Origin: Taxillus chinensis
Taxonomy: Eukaryota > Streptophyta > Magnoliopsida > Santalales > Loranthaceae
Direction of reading: 5' to 3'
Length of the DNA stretch: 64,000 nucleotides
Assembly (NCBI GenBank): GCA_023512835.1
Contig: CM042087.1
Coordinates: forward strand, 11,011,715 to 11,075,714
Notes under the pieces: generated by a model
The model's database searches: none
The model's input: the letters and a program-made list of their open reading frames with translations, nothing else
What the model was told of the DNA's origin: nothing
Position numbers and translations under genes: made by a program
Shown here: positions 9,726 to 18,832 of the stretch, piece after piece
Layout of the letters: each line of letters starts with the position of its first letter
Position numbering within the stretch: position 1 is the first letter of the stretch

Positions 9726-10382
9726 GATAAAACAATATTGCTCCATTTACTCACTATGTCGGTTTAGCGTATCTAAACTCATCACTTGCTAGTTCCTGAT
9801 GTAAGAAGAGATCCGTTGAAGACATTTATATTATCTTACACGTGGATCACTCGGATGCATGAACACAATCTTAAATGGAATTGGAACTTTGCAAAACATA
9901 TTTAATTCACTCATGCTTCCAATATCTCGAGTTCCACTTCCACATCATTTAAGAAGAGGCATTTTCCGAGAAGATCGTAAATGCGGCTCAACACCCGAAA
10001 TGTCTAGTTCCAAGAAAGTCTCTCAGGGATTGCATATAAATACACAGTCTTGTATATTTACAAAGTATGCTTTTTTGGTGAACGCGTGTTTGTGCTTTGA
10101 ATTTGTAATACTTGATAGTGTGTGCGTAATAGCACAGACTTAGAGTGCTACTTGTAAACAAAAGAGAGATATCTTTTCAGTAAATACAAAGCTAGTGTAA
10201 ACGGCTTAAATTGCTTATTCATTTTGTTATAATTAACAGTTTGATAATAAAGAAAAATACTTCCATTATCTAATTGTCTTCTGCAAAAACTATATCTTTC
10301 AATCAGTTTTAGTGTTGTGCCAGAGACAAGAGAAGAATTTCAAAGAGCCCATTCACCCCTCCCTCTAGGCTCTCAGGGACCA
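9726..10382 (+). mobile_element. copia element C, 3' part of 5' LTR
   Basis: The right end is supported by the PBS at 10388 and by CATTCACCCCTCCCTCTAGG shortly before it, a common plant copia LTR tail. The LTR appears to end ...GGGACCA at 10382. A TATA box (TATAAATA, 10035-10042) stands about 340 bp upstream, as expected for U3-R-U5. The left end is not known; a TGTTGTAGAAG at 9189 would give an LTR of about 1.2 kb including the 101-bp repeats, but this is only a guess because no 3' LTR copy is present. Confidence 0.55.
10035..10042 (+). promoter_or_regulatory. TATA box in copia C LTR
   Basis: TATAAATA within ...GCATATAAATACACAG, about 350 bp before the PBS, is consistent with the core promoter that starts the genomic RNA. 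Confidence 0.5.
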
Positions 10383-10387
10383 ATAAG

Positions 10388-10399
10388 TGGTATCAAAGC
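10388..10399 (+). promoter_or_regulatory. primer-binding site (tRNA-iMet type) of copia C
   Basis: TGGTATCAAAGC differs by one base from the canonical TGGTATCAGAGC. It follows the LTR end at 10382 after the short spacer ATAAG. Confidence 0.8.
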
Positions 10400-10418
10400 A
10401 AGTTTTACCTGGTTAAAG

Positions 10419-10420
<2 letters not shown>

Positions 10421-10462
<42 letters not shown>
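10421..10462 (+). repeat. (CT)21 microsatellite in copia C leader
   Basis: An uninterrupted CT run of about 42 bp sits between the PBS and the gag start codon at 10471. Unlike the GA runs of the gypsy LTRs, this one is in the internal leader. Confidence 0.95.
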
Positions 10463-10466
<4 letters not shown>

Positions 10467-10470
10467 ATCA

Positions 10471-11387
10471 ATGGCGAAGAAAGCAAGCATGTTGTTCAAC
10501 ACTTACACCAACACTAGTGTGCCGCTGGAGACCATCAACAACCGCAACAGTAGTGAGCATACTAATCCAAACTCAAATGCTCAAACCACTGCTACACACC
10601 ACCGGAGTTCTGGATTTACTCGAATAAACCGCCAAAATTCACACTTGAACTCTTCTCACAATGGAAGGTTCGCATATGCACATTCATGACGTATCATGAC
10701 CATATGATGTGGCCCTGTCTTTATCAGGAGATCCCAACTCCGATGACAATCGAAAAAATAGAGCTAGAAGGCCAAAGACAGACGCTAAACTCACCAACGA
10801 GGAAAGAGCCTAGCGGTTCGCAAATGAAAAGGCTCTAGCATACATTACATCGTCCTTGGGATAAACCGACAATCCTCTATGAGGGAAGTCTGTCCCCGGA
10901 TGCAAAACGTCATTTGTGCTCTCAAACAGGACTTTGAGAGCTTCATGCAAAAACCTGGAAAATCCCTTGAAAGTATCTACCAGGAGATTCGGCAAGCTCA
11001 TACTTGACTTGAAAACTATCAATGAGCGTTACACTAGCTTTCAAATAAATGACAAGTTCTTCCACCCCTTGTCGGATCACTACTACTCCAAGTAACTCCG
11101 GATGCAGGCCATACGAAGTGGATATATGCTCCCCTTGAGGAAATCTATAAAGAGCTATGAACTCATGAAGTCAAGGTTCTAATACTCGACCGAGATGAGA
11201 AAATAACTCGAAAAGAAAAGGGAGTAGGTTTTAAAGCTACGGAATGTCCGAGCATACAACACGAGGATGATATGGAAGGGTCCAAAAACTCGACTCCGAC
11301 TCGGAGGAGATAGCCCTTCTTCTCAAATCCTTTGAAAGGATTCTACGAAGAAAAGAAAGGGATCCAAGGGAGGATCCTCCTCATCCT
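10471..11387 (+). pseudogene. copia C gag, N-terminal part
   Basis: The probable start is the ATG at 10471 (MAKKASML...), directly after the CT run. Reading frames along the segment give gag-like pieces: a TNEERA-RFANEKALAYI block near 10800 and, at the end, SEEIALLLKSFERILRRKER, which resembles the basic stretch ahead of the copia zinc knuckle. Several stops and frameshifts interrupt it. The segment ends abruptly at 11387/11388, where it is fused to the middle of chromovirus B's LTR. The continuation of the same element, after a gap that includes the zinc knuckle, is at 49378. Confidence 0.65.
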
Positions 11388-12471
11388 CTAGAAAAATTAA
11401 TTCCCACTCTTCCAAAATGTGAAAATTGGGATTTAGTGTAAAATCTCGGAAAAATCCAGTTTTTCGTAGAGGTAAATTTTTGGAAAGTGGGGTTAGACAT
11501 CTCGGAAAAATCTCCAAAAATTAGATTATCTTAGTTATGCTATGGGAACCCAATGCCGGGACTTTTTATTTCAAGAAAACAACTCCTATGGGTATCTCCT
11601 TCCTTAGTCAAGGAAAGAGGATCGACCGACAAAGAGCGGCTACGGTTTTAAAGGGACTATTGTATACCTTAAGACCATATTGGTGTTGGTATGTTGGTTT
11701 GAGGGATTGGGGCTTAGGCTCTATGACTTGTTGGGTTCTCACCGTGATGCACCGATGGTGCTATGTGGTTGACGTGGCGGGCATATGCGCCGATGGCGAG
11801 GCTGTGTGGCGATTGTGGTCGGGCATATTGCGCCGTGGATAGGCTAAGGCCTCGGTTAAGCCATTGAGCTCGTAGAGCTAGGGCCGAGTGCCCTGAGCCT
11901 GGGATCCCGTGGAGGATCATGGACAAGTCGTCCTGTGTGGATAAGGGTGGGTCCTGATGTTTGTTTGCAGGGCGAGTCCCGATGATTGTGCACACTACAC
12001 GGTGCACGAGTACACATAGCATGTAGCATAGACTTGTATGTTTGCATGGTGTGGAGTATTGGGGTCACCTTGTCGCTCACTCCTACTTGTTATTTTTCCT
12101 TTTTCAGGTGTGACCCTGAGACTAGTGGAGGACTTTCTTCCAGGAGGACGTGCCCACTACTCGATGTATGAGTACTATATTTTGTATTGTATTATGTGTT
12201 GTATCCCGGACATGGGTCCGTGGATAGTTGTATTGGCATACCGTTTATGATGTGATGTCCGTATGATTGTTTAACTCATTGTTTGCATGATGATATATGA
12301 GAAAGTACATGATTACCCTTGATGTATGATTGTACAGGGTTGCATGATTGAGACAAGCACCCGCGGTGTAGTCTCTATTGGTGCTAGTCACCAACCCCTT
12401 GACCTTTCGGGTGCGGGAAAGGGAAAGTCGTGTTCCTAGTTCCGGGTTCCCTGGAATTTGGGGGCGTGACA
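11388..12471 (+). mobile_element. chromovirus B, 5'-truncated 5' LTR
   Basis: This piece is closely similar, base for base, to 48297-49377, the end of B's 3' LTR, and stops with the family terminus GGGGGCGTGACA at 12471 immediately before a PBS. Homology begins exactly at CTAGAAAAATTA in both copies; left of it the 3' LTR has about 1.3 kb more while this copy has copia gag. The 5' part of the LTR, with its promoter, was therefore deleted. The deletion also removed part of the copia gene, so an imprecise deletion across the old junction is the simplest reading. Confidence 0.85.
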
Positions 12472-12474
12472 AGT

Positions 12475-12486
12475 TGGTATCGAGCA
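12475..12486 (+). promoter_or_regulatory. primer-binding site of chromovirus B
   Basis: TGGTATCGAGCA begins four bases after the LTR end and matches the initiator-tRNA-Met PBS apart from the missing A of TGGTATCAGAGC. The same variant occurs in A-I. Confidence 0.85.
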
Positions 12487-12489
12487 TGG

Positions 12490-12974
12490 TCTAGTGGACC
12501 TAGGTTAGTGAGGGGTGGTTAATTGATTCCATGTGACTTGGAAAATTGTAGGGAGGGCGCCCGATCATTGCAGTCCTTACATGTGTTCTAGGTTATTTTG
12601 GTGTCGGTTAGATCATTCTAGGAGCATACATGGGGAGGGGGTACATTGCTAGTGGTATGCTTGTGTGCATGTAGGGCACTAGTTTGTCTTTGTGTGTGTG
12701 ATATGATTGTATTTGGTGCCAGGGATGGCACATGGCCGTGAGAGCCAGGACTTGATTGTGGTGTACCCTGAGGGGTGACACGATGCTATATACATGGTTT
12801 TGGACCTACGGGTTGTGTGGTGTACCCTGAGGGGTGACACGATGCTATATGCATGGTTGTGGACCTACGGGTCATGTGGTTAGAACCTACGAGTTGGTTG
12901 TACCTTTGATGGTCTGTTTGTCTTAGCAGAGCTTATTGTTGATCGTTTGTTGTTTGTTATTGTGGCCAGGTGTG
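12490..12974 (+). other. chromovirus B untranslated leader with a short direct repeat
   Basis: This region lies between the PBS and gag. It contains a duplicated stretch, GTGTACCCTGAGGGGTGACA at about 12762 and 12820, with flanking CGATGCTATAT and ATGGTT(T/G)TGGACCTACGGGT, a direct repeat of roughly 60 bp. The GTAGGGCACTAGTTTG segment corresponds to the leader words seen in A and E. No coding sequence. Confidence 0.6.
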
Positions 12975-14110
12975 ATGGCACCACCGAGGAGAGCTGTCCG
13001 AGGCCAAGGCCCGGCAGAGGAACCCACGATAGAGTTGGGGCACCAGGGGCAGCAAAGCCCACGGCAGAGATCGTCGGCTCCCGTTATGGGACCTGATTTG
13101 GCTCGGTGTTGATTCAATTGCAGGAGGCCATGCATGGTATGCAGGACTCGATGAGGGATATGGCTAGAGAGGTGGATGAGCTGAAGAGGCAACAACGGCC
13201 TCGGGAGCCACCACAACCTCAACAACAGGAGGCGAGGGTGGTGCGGGATGTACACCCGGCAGGAGGTCGTGATAGAGCCAACGTGACGAGGGTGGGCTAG
13301 GTTGCACAATTTTGAAACATGCACCCAGGACTTTTGAGGATGGTTCGCGGCCAGAGGTAGCCGAGGACTAGATTAGATGGACGAAGACATCCTTGAGATG
13401 ATTGGGGTGCCGGATGAGGAGCGGGTGCGAGTGGCGACGCACTATCGTTGGGTATCCCACGCAGGTGGTGGGAATCCACGAGAGTTGTCAATGGCGCCGG
13501 ATGAGCAGGAGAGAGTTTATTGAGCACTTCTTTGGGGAGTATTTTCCTAGCTCGATACGGTATGCACGACGGAGAGAGTATTATGAGCTTCAGTAGGGTA
13601 GCCGGATGGTGGGTGAGTATGTACAACCCTTCACGGATTTAGGGCGGTTTGCTCTTGAGGCTTGGGAAAAGGAAGCCCGTAAGACATAGGATTTTATTCA
13701 GGGCTTGAGGCCATCTCTCGAAAAGATAGCTGGAACCGATGCATGAGACCAGGTATCGGGAGGCGGTTAACAAGGCACTCATTATTGAGCGAGGTCGGGA
13801 TCAGGCAAGAGCCCGGAGGCCAGGCGGTTTGGCAGGTCCGAGCAAGAAGAGGCAGAGTGGGGAGAGCGGTCTTTGCTCGGCCTGAGAGGAGGCAGGTGCG
13901 AGAGGGTTTCCAGCAAGGCGGTGGGACCCTGTGAGAGTTTAGCGATCGGAGGTCAGGTACTTGTTGGAGTTGTGGTTTGACCGGACATTTGTCGAGAGAC
14001 CGCCCGAGGAAAAGGATGACATGCTTTCGATGCGGGGAAGTGGGACATAGAGCTAGGGAATGTGTTACCCTTAGCTCGACCAGCGGTGTAAGCCCTCGTC
14101 CGAGAGAGCA
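12975..14110 (+). pseudogene. chromovirus B gag
   Basis: The ATG at 12975 opens MAPPRRAVRGQGP, a typical basic chromovirus Gag start. Capsid-like pieces follow: QEAMHGMQDSMRDMAREVDE (about 13120), SRREFIEHFFGEYFPSSIRYARR (about 13500; the conserved FxxxYFP-like capsid motif) and, in the same style, VGEYVQPFTDLGRFA. Two CCHC knuckles lie at 13962-14063: CWSCGLTGHLSRDR, in which the last Cys is Arg, and CFRCGEVGHRAREC, which is intact. Multiple stops and frameshifts separate these pieces. Gag would form the particle and package RNA. Confidence 0.78.
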
Positions 14111-14329
14111 GGGATAGAGGAGTGGGGCTCCGTCTCGGAGGTCGGTGCCGCCGGCACAGAGCACGCAGACGCGACTGCGGTGCAATAGCCTCGGCGGGAG
14201 GCACGGCGTCATGTTGATTAGCGGGGCAAGGCCCCAATGGGCTAGGCTAGTGGCGGTGGGCCATGAGGGAGGACTTTTGCCCTTACCAGCAGAGAGCAGA
14301 GGTTCCACCAGGTGGACGAGGCAGACCAG

Positions 14330-15296
14330 GACCTTCGGTGGTGAGAGGTACCATTATCATTTCTCATACTATTTGTTAAGTTTTGATTGACACCTGGTGC
14401 TACCCACTCTTTTATTTTGTATGCTACGGTGGTTGGATTGGAGTTAGACCAGGAGACAGTTAGTCGGTCTCGATGGTTACTTCACCCTTGGGTGGAATTG
14501 TGATACTTGAGAGTATCTGTTGTGCTTGTTAGGTAACACTTGGGGGTGTTAACCTGTCGTGTGATTTGTATATCATGGAGTTAGATGATTTTAATGTTAT
14601 CTTGGGTATGGATTGGTTGGTCTCCATGGAGGCCAAGATTGATTGTTTTCGATGGCGTATGACGTTCCTCACGCCGGAGGGCATGCGAGGTGTCTTTGTG
14701 GGTGAGTGGACCGAGGAGGCATGCGAGGTTGGGACCGTTGAGGCATGGGTGGGGTGATGTGACCCACCGGTTAGCCAGCTTGACGTTGGTTGACGGGAGG
14801 AGAGTGGGGAAGGCTGTTTTGCCACCCATTATAGATCAATTCCCGGATGTGTTTCCCGAGGACTTGGTCGGTTTGCCACCCGTGAGGGAGGTAGAGTTTT
14901 CGATCGAGTTGTTGCCAGGGACAACATCGATCAGGTTAGCGGTCTACAGGATGGAATCGACGAGCTTAGGGAGCTCAAGAGGCAGGTAGATGATTTCCGG
15001 CACGAGGCTTTATCAGGCGGAGTAGCTCACCGTGGGGCGCTCCAGTGTTGTTTGCCAAGAAGGCGGATTGTTCACTTCTGGTTGTGTATAGACTACCGAA
15101 GCCGAACCAGGTGAGTATGAAGAACAGGTATCCATTGCCAAGGATCGATGACCTGTTTGATCGGTTTCGTGGTGCGAGGTGGTTTTCCAAGATAGACTTG
15201 AGATCCGGATACCATTAGTTGAGGGTTAGGGAGGCAGATATCCCTAAGACCGCATTCAGTTGTCATTATGGGGATTATGAGTGGCTTGTGATGCCA
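14330..15296 (+). pseudogene. chromovirus B protease and N-terminal half of reverse transcriptase
   Basis: VVRGTI near 14335 starts the protease; its DTG triad region is damaged (IDTWCYPL-like), while the later protease motif VILGMDWL is clear at about 14595-14620. RT follows: FPDVFPEDL (about 14850), then, in shifted frames, [24 protein letters not shown] and [17 protein letters not shown]. The gene stops at 15296 inside the codons for VMPFGL because an A-family LTR is inserted there. The missing half of RT lies at 37831 and below on the minus strand, beginning with the same TGCCA. Confidence 0.82.
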
Positions 15297-15470
15297 TGTA
15301 AGGACCCGTACCTTGAGTTAGTCACGGTTTTGCCTTCCGAGTAGGGTTTTTTCTAGATTTTGACCTAGTGAATGGGCTCAAATGAATTCACGTGCAAAAG
15401 GAAAGATGCTTAGAATGATGTCCTCTATCTACCACGAAATTTCAGGCCAAACGGACGTGTATGTGAGGTG

Positions 15471-15596
15471 CACGTGAAATGGGTTCATTTCACGTACAAG
15501 TGTAGTTGTCTTCTACATGATGCAAGGAGGCTAGGGGTGAAGTTTGAGCGGATTTGGAGTGCATTTGGAGTTACACGTGAATTGGGGAATTCACGT
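15471..15596 (+). promoter_or_regulatory. two U3 inverted repeats of the A LTR
   Basis: Hairpin 1 (15471-15496) has CACGTGAAATGG-type arms around GT, with two mismatches in this copy; the copies at 33168-33195 and 47093-47120 are perfect with 13-bp arms. Hairpin 2 has ACGTGAATT (15575-15583), GGGG, AATTCACGT (15588-15596). Hairpin 1 includes the G-box word CACGTG, while hairpin 2 has ACACGTGA in this copy. In family E the corresponding arms are changed on both sides together. Confidence 0.8.
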
Positions 15597-15728
15597 TCAA
15601 ATTGGCGTGCAGCCATATTTTTGTATGGTTCCCTTGGTTTTGACATTCTAATGATCTTCCTCCAAAGGACCATGTTGAAATTCGAGTATTTTGGCCTATA
15701 TGGGTGCGGAAAGGTGCTAACTTGTGTG

Positions 15729-15787
15729 ATCAAAACTACGTCGTTTTGATCCTGGGATTTACTTAATCAAAACTACGTCGTTTTGAT
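15729..15787 (+). promoter_or_regulatory. doubled near-palindrome AAAACTACGTCGTTTT upstream of TATA
   Basis: Two 22-bp copies at 15729-15750 and 15766-15787, 37 bp apart start to start, have 8-bp arms ATCAAAAC/GTTTTGAT around TACGTC. An ACGT core of this kind is the usual bZIP target. TATATAA follows 13 bp after the second copy. Confidence 0.8.
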
Positions 15788-15799
15788 GTGGGTAGTGTC

Positions 15800-15806
15800 T
15801 ATATAA
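15800..15806 (+). promoter_or_regulatory. TATA box, A-I 5' LTR
   Basis: TATATAA just downstream of the doubled palindrome. The GA run about 60 bp further on would lie in the transcribed leader. Confidence 0.65.
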
Positions 15807-15863
15807 TGAGGGCTTGAGTTTGAGTTTAGGGTTCTTGTGTTCTTCTTTGCTGCAGCTGCTGCC

Positions 15864-15887
15864 AGAGAGAGAGAGAGAGAGAGAGAG
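15864..15887 (+). repeat. (GA) microsatellite in A-I LTR leader
   Basis: About 24 bp of GA follow TATA. The same position is occupied by GA or TC runs in A-II, E, B and G, with lengths from 10 to 68 bp, so the locus expands and contracts freely. Confidence 0.9.
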
Positions 15888-16010
15888 GATCTCCGGGCAG
15901 TTGCCGTGGTGGTTCGCGTCGTTGGAAGGTGTCTAGCGTAGAGGTTAGGACAAAAGTCTGAGGTAGGGATTCATGTTCTTCCTAACTCTCCTCTGTTCTA
16001 GGATATTCGC

Positions 16011-16068
16011 ATATATATATATATATATATATATGTAAATCCATATAGGTGTGATCTCCTATATGGAT
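16011..16068 (+). repeat. AT run and 11-bp-arm inverted repeat in R/U5
   Basis: An AT run (16011-16034) is followed by ATCCATATAGG (16039-16049), loop TGTGATCT and CCTATATGGAT (16058-16068). The arms are exact complements. In E LTRs the third base pair is T:A instead of C:G with pairing kept. Confidence 0.85.
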
Positions 16069-16142
16069 GTTGGCCTTTAGTGGCATGTTCGTTGATTCGA
16101 TGTTGAATTTGGCCTGAGGATTTTTCGGGTTTGTTTATGCCC

Positions 16143-16330
16143 ACCATGTGTTTGATGAAATGTCTGTGAGGCCCGCACACTATGTATTTGATAAAATGCC
16201 TGTGAGGCCCGCATGCCATGTATTCAATATAATGCCTGTGAGACCTTGTATATGGGTGTCGATGATATACCTGTGTGACTGGTGTGTACCGTGTTTGATT
16301 TGTATTTGATAAAAAGCCTTGTGAGGCTGA
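16143..16330 (+). repeat. 36-bp tandem repeat in A LTR
   Basis: Units of the type ATGTRTTTGATRAAATGYCT + GTGAGGCCCGCA recur at about 16143, 16179 and 16215, with more divergent units to 16330. Related monomers occur at the same LTR position in A-II, E and F. Confidence 0.8.
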
Positions 16331-17278
16331 TGTGTGTGGCTTGTATCCGACCATGTTGGTCCCTCCGAAATAAAGTGTAAATGATGTGCCGAGTTTACAT
16401 GTTGAGATGTAATGCATATCGTTGTTCGCTGGTCTGTTTGAGACGAGAGCCGAGATATGGGCCAGGCACAATAGCTGGACCCCTTGAGATTTGGCCAGGA
16501 CGTGGTCCTGAGTCTCGGTGTAGCACTCACGACGGTGGGCTAAGTCTACACCCATTCCTGAGGGTAGGTATGGCGCCCGAGGAGGTGGTTGACCATATCG
16601 ACTCGGGTGGAAAATGTTGCATTGGTGTCCATGCAACATTCGCCTGGATGTGGTATGTCATGTCGCCGTGGTGGCGGGGTGTCCTCTCGCCCTTCGGTGC
16701 GGGCTCGGGTAAAGAGTGTTTACCGGGTGATGTTTCGTTGCTTTAGCCTGAGGCACGACACGAGCACAAGCATACACATATCATGCATGTTGTAGAGCGG
16801 GACGGGTCCGGGGAGACCGGATCCCTACCGAGCTATGGTTTGCTCACGCCTCCTATAAACCGTCCTTTTGCAGGGTTTAGCAGCGGTAGGTGAAGGCCGA
16901 GGAGCTAGGTCCCTGAGGCCAGGAGTTTTATGTTTTTTCCTTTGTCGTGCTCGTGGTTTTATGTTCTGGAATTTGGTTTGGTTTTATTTGTAACAAGACA
17001 CCTGGCTCCATAGGGGTTTTTCCCCGACTAGGTTGTAATAAACATTTAGTCTTTGAAATGAAATAAAATAAGATGTTGTTATTCAATTTGTGTTTGTGTG
17101 CATGGTTTGGGAGCAGGAGCATGCCCCTTGGCATGTTAGCCTGGTTGTGTAGGTTTGGGACAGCACTCGTGCCAGGAAGTCCTTTTAAGGTGCTTGCACC
17201 AACCCCTTGTCCCTTCGGGTGCGAGCATGGGCAGTCACTACTCATTTCCAAGTGGAAGGAAATTGGGGCGTGACAATA

Positions 17279-17290
17279 TGGTATCGAGCG
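17279..17290 (+). promoter_or_regulatory. primer-binding site of A-I
   Basis: TGGTATCGAGCG, four bases after the LTR end, is of initiator-tRNA-Met type with the same missing A as in B. In A-II the site reads TGGTATCGGAGCG. Confidence 0.85.
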
Positions 17291-17746
17291 GTAGTTCATG
17301 GTCTGGTGGACCTAGGATAGTGGGGAGGCCTGGCTGCTTTTGAGACTTTTAGGGACGCGAGTATAGGACACGCCCGATCAACGTGCTCTTATCTGGTCTT
17401 TCGGGGTGTACTCGGGGGTAGTTAGACCAAGGAGTAGGGCATTTTCATTTGGGTTGAGGGTGCATACATGCATTGGCATTAGGGCGCTAGTTTAATTTCA
17501 GGTATGAGTATCGTGATTGGACATGCTATGTTCTTGAAACTTGTTGCTAAAAACAAAATTTTGTTCTTTGTGAAATTCGGTGATTTTCTGGTGAGGCTTG
17601 TTGCTATGAATTGCTGCTGTGTACTTCAATGATTTACCTGTGTGTTTAAATGTAAAACGTTGCTTGAGTACCTCATGGCCCATGGGGATGAGGGTGTGTA
17701 GAGCTTGAGAGGAGCCGATCCTAGTTTGGTTTAAATTATGTAGACT
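17291..17746 (+). other. A-I leader between PBS and gag
   Basis: The leader is non-coding. It shares ordered words with element E's leader, including CACGCCCGATCAACGTGCTC-like sequence and the exact 16-mer GCATTGGCATTAGGGC (17470-17485; E 19997-20012; A-II 45100-45115 inverted). Such leaders usually hold RNA dimerisation and packaging signals. Confidence 0.7.
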
Positions 17747-17911
17747 ATGCCTCCTAGGAGAGTAACCCGAGCTACTCCAGTGTAGAAGATAAATCTTCTG
17801 CACGTGCTAGAGAGGAAAGAGGACAGCATGTAGAGGGCGATGATCCCCTCGAGCGGATCATGGCCCAAGTCCGGGCCCTAAGTGAGAACGTGCAAGGCAT
17901 GCGTGAGGACC
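17747..17911 (+). pseudogene. A-I gag, first fragment
   Basis: The ATG at 17747 gives MPPRRVTRATPV followed by a stop. After a frameshift the sequence reads LERIMAQVRALSENVQGMRE, identical in register to A-II gag near 44690-44730. The fragment ends at GGACC (17907-17911), the target duplication of element E, and the frame resumes at 26219. The N-terminal coiled-coil-like segment precedes the Gag capsid domain. Confidence 0.82.
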
Positions 17912-18219
17912 TGTAATGACCCGTGTGTAACCCGTGTGTAAGAAGTTAACCACAAACACCTTGGATGTTGGTGCACAAGTTTGAGGTAAGAGATGAGCCC
18001 AAGAGGGGACTTTTGGGAGGTGCATGTGACAAGTGATAACGTACCTTTATGCCCTAGGAAGATGCTATGCGTTTACAGGCGGTTTTAAGTCTGTTTTGGC
18101 TGACCTTGGAGCTCACTTTTGACCTAGTAGATGGCCTCAAACAATTGGCGTACAAGAACAAAAAGTTTCTTAGAATGAGGTCCTCCACCTACCACAGAAA
18201 TTTCAGAGCATTTGGAGCT

Positions 18220-18344
18220 GCACGTGAATTCACCCATTTCACGTGCAAGCATATTTTTGCTTCTCGGACCTCTACAAGATGCAAGGAGGCTTGGGGTGAA
18301 GTTTGAGTGCATTTGGAGCTGCACGCCAATTGGGGAATTGGCGT
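18220..18344 (+). promoter_or_regulatory. two U3 inverted repeats of the E LTR
   Basis: Hairpin 1 runs GCACGTGAA ... TTCACGTGC (18220-18246). Hairpin 2 is ACGCCAATT (18323-18331), GGGG, AATTGGCGT (18336-18344). Compared with A (ACGTGAATT/AATTCACGT), positions 4-5 of the left arm and their partners in the right arm have both changed, so pairing is kept. Confidence 0.8.
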
Positions 18345-18477
18345 TCAAATTGGCGTGCAAGCATGTTTTTGCATGGTTATCTTGGTTTTGTCATTCTAAT
18401 GATTTTTCCCCAAAGGACCATGTTGGAATTGTGGATATTTTGGCGTGTATGGAAGCGAGAAGGTGGTAGCTTGTGTA

Positions 18478-18554
18478 ATCAAAACTACGTCGTTTTGATC
18501 CTGGGTTTCACTTAATCAAAACTACGTCGTTTTGATAATGGGAGATCTATATAA
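18478..18554 (+). promoter_or_regulatory. E LTR promoter: doubled AAAACTACGTCGTTTT plus TATATAA
   Basis: Copies at 18478-18499 and 18515-18536 keep the same 37-bp spacing as in A. TATATAA is at 18548-18554. The intervening word is CTGGGTTTCACTT rather than A's CTGGGATTTACTT, a useful family marker. Confidence 0.78.
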
Positions 18555-18601
18555 GGATGAGGAGACTCCTTGTTCTAGGGTTGGGGTTCTTTCCGGCCGT
18601 C

Positions 18602-18603
<2 letters not shown>

Positions 18604-18644
<41 letters not shown>
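18604..18644 (+). repeat. (GA) microsatellite in E 5' LTR
   Basis: About 41 bp here; the 3' LTR copy is about 68 bp (24917-24984). The two LTRs were identical at insertion, so the difference arose afterwards or reflects sequencing length error. Confidence 0.92.
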
Positions 18645-18647
<3 letters not shown>

Positions 18648-18832
18648 AAGGAGAGGCCGGCTTCTTTGCCAGGAGCGTCGTGCGTGGGGAAGACAACGTC
18701 TAGTGTGGAAGCAAGTCTTTGGAGGACGTTTTCAAGGTAGGGGTTCTGTCTCACCTGGTCTATTCCGGGGTTAGGCCCTGTGTAGAGGCTTTCTCGAGTT
18801 TCTATTGTTATTGTTATATTATTTATATGTAA

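Larger units (their letters stand above)
15297..17275 (+). mobile_element. A-I 5' LTR (1979 bp)
   Basis: Begins TGTAAGGACC and ends GGGGCGTGACA, four bases before the PBS. It matches 32996-34967 and, inverted, 37836-39811 and 45309-47292. It holds two inverted repeats in U3, a doubled AAAACTACGTCGTTTT motif, TATA at 15800, a GA run, an AT run, a third inverted repeat at 16039-16068 and a 36-bp repeat array. The 5-bp sequence before it, TGCCA, lies within the VMPFGL codons of B's RT. Confidence 0.95.

Noticed and set aside
13694..14308. 204-residue open frame on the minus strand
   Set aside because: It lies opposite the B gag zinc-knuckle region, whose plus-strand motifs are clear. The minus frame is Ser/Pro/Arg-rich with no domain, as expected for an antisense shadow.
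15998..16639. 213-residue open frame on the minus strand
   Set aside because: It lies inside the A LTR, is repeat-derived (RHFIKYIVCGPH-like units follow the 36-bp array) and recurs as fragments in other A LTR copies without conservation of frame.
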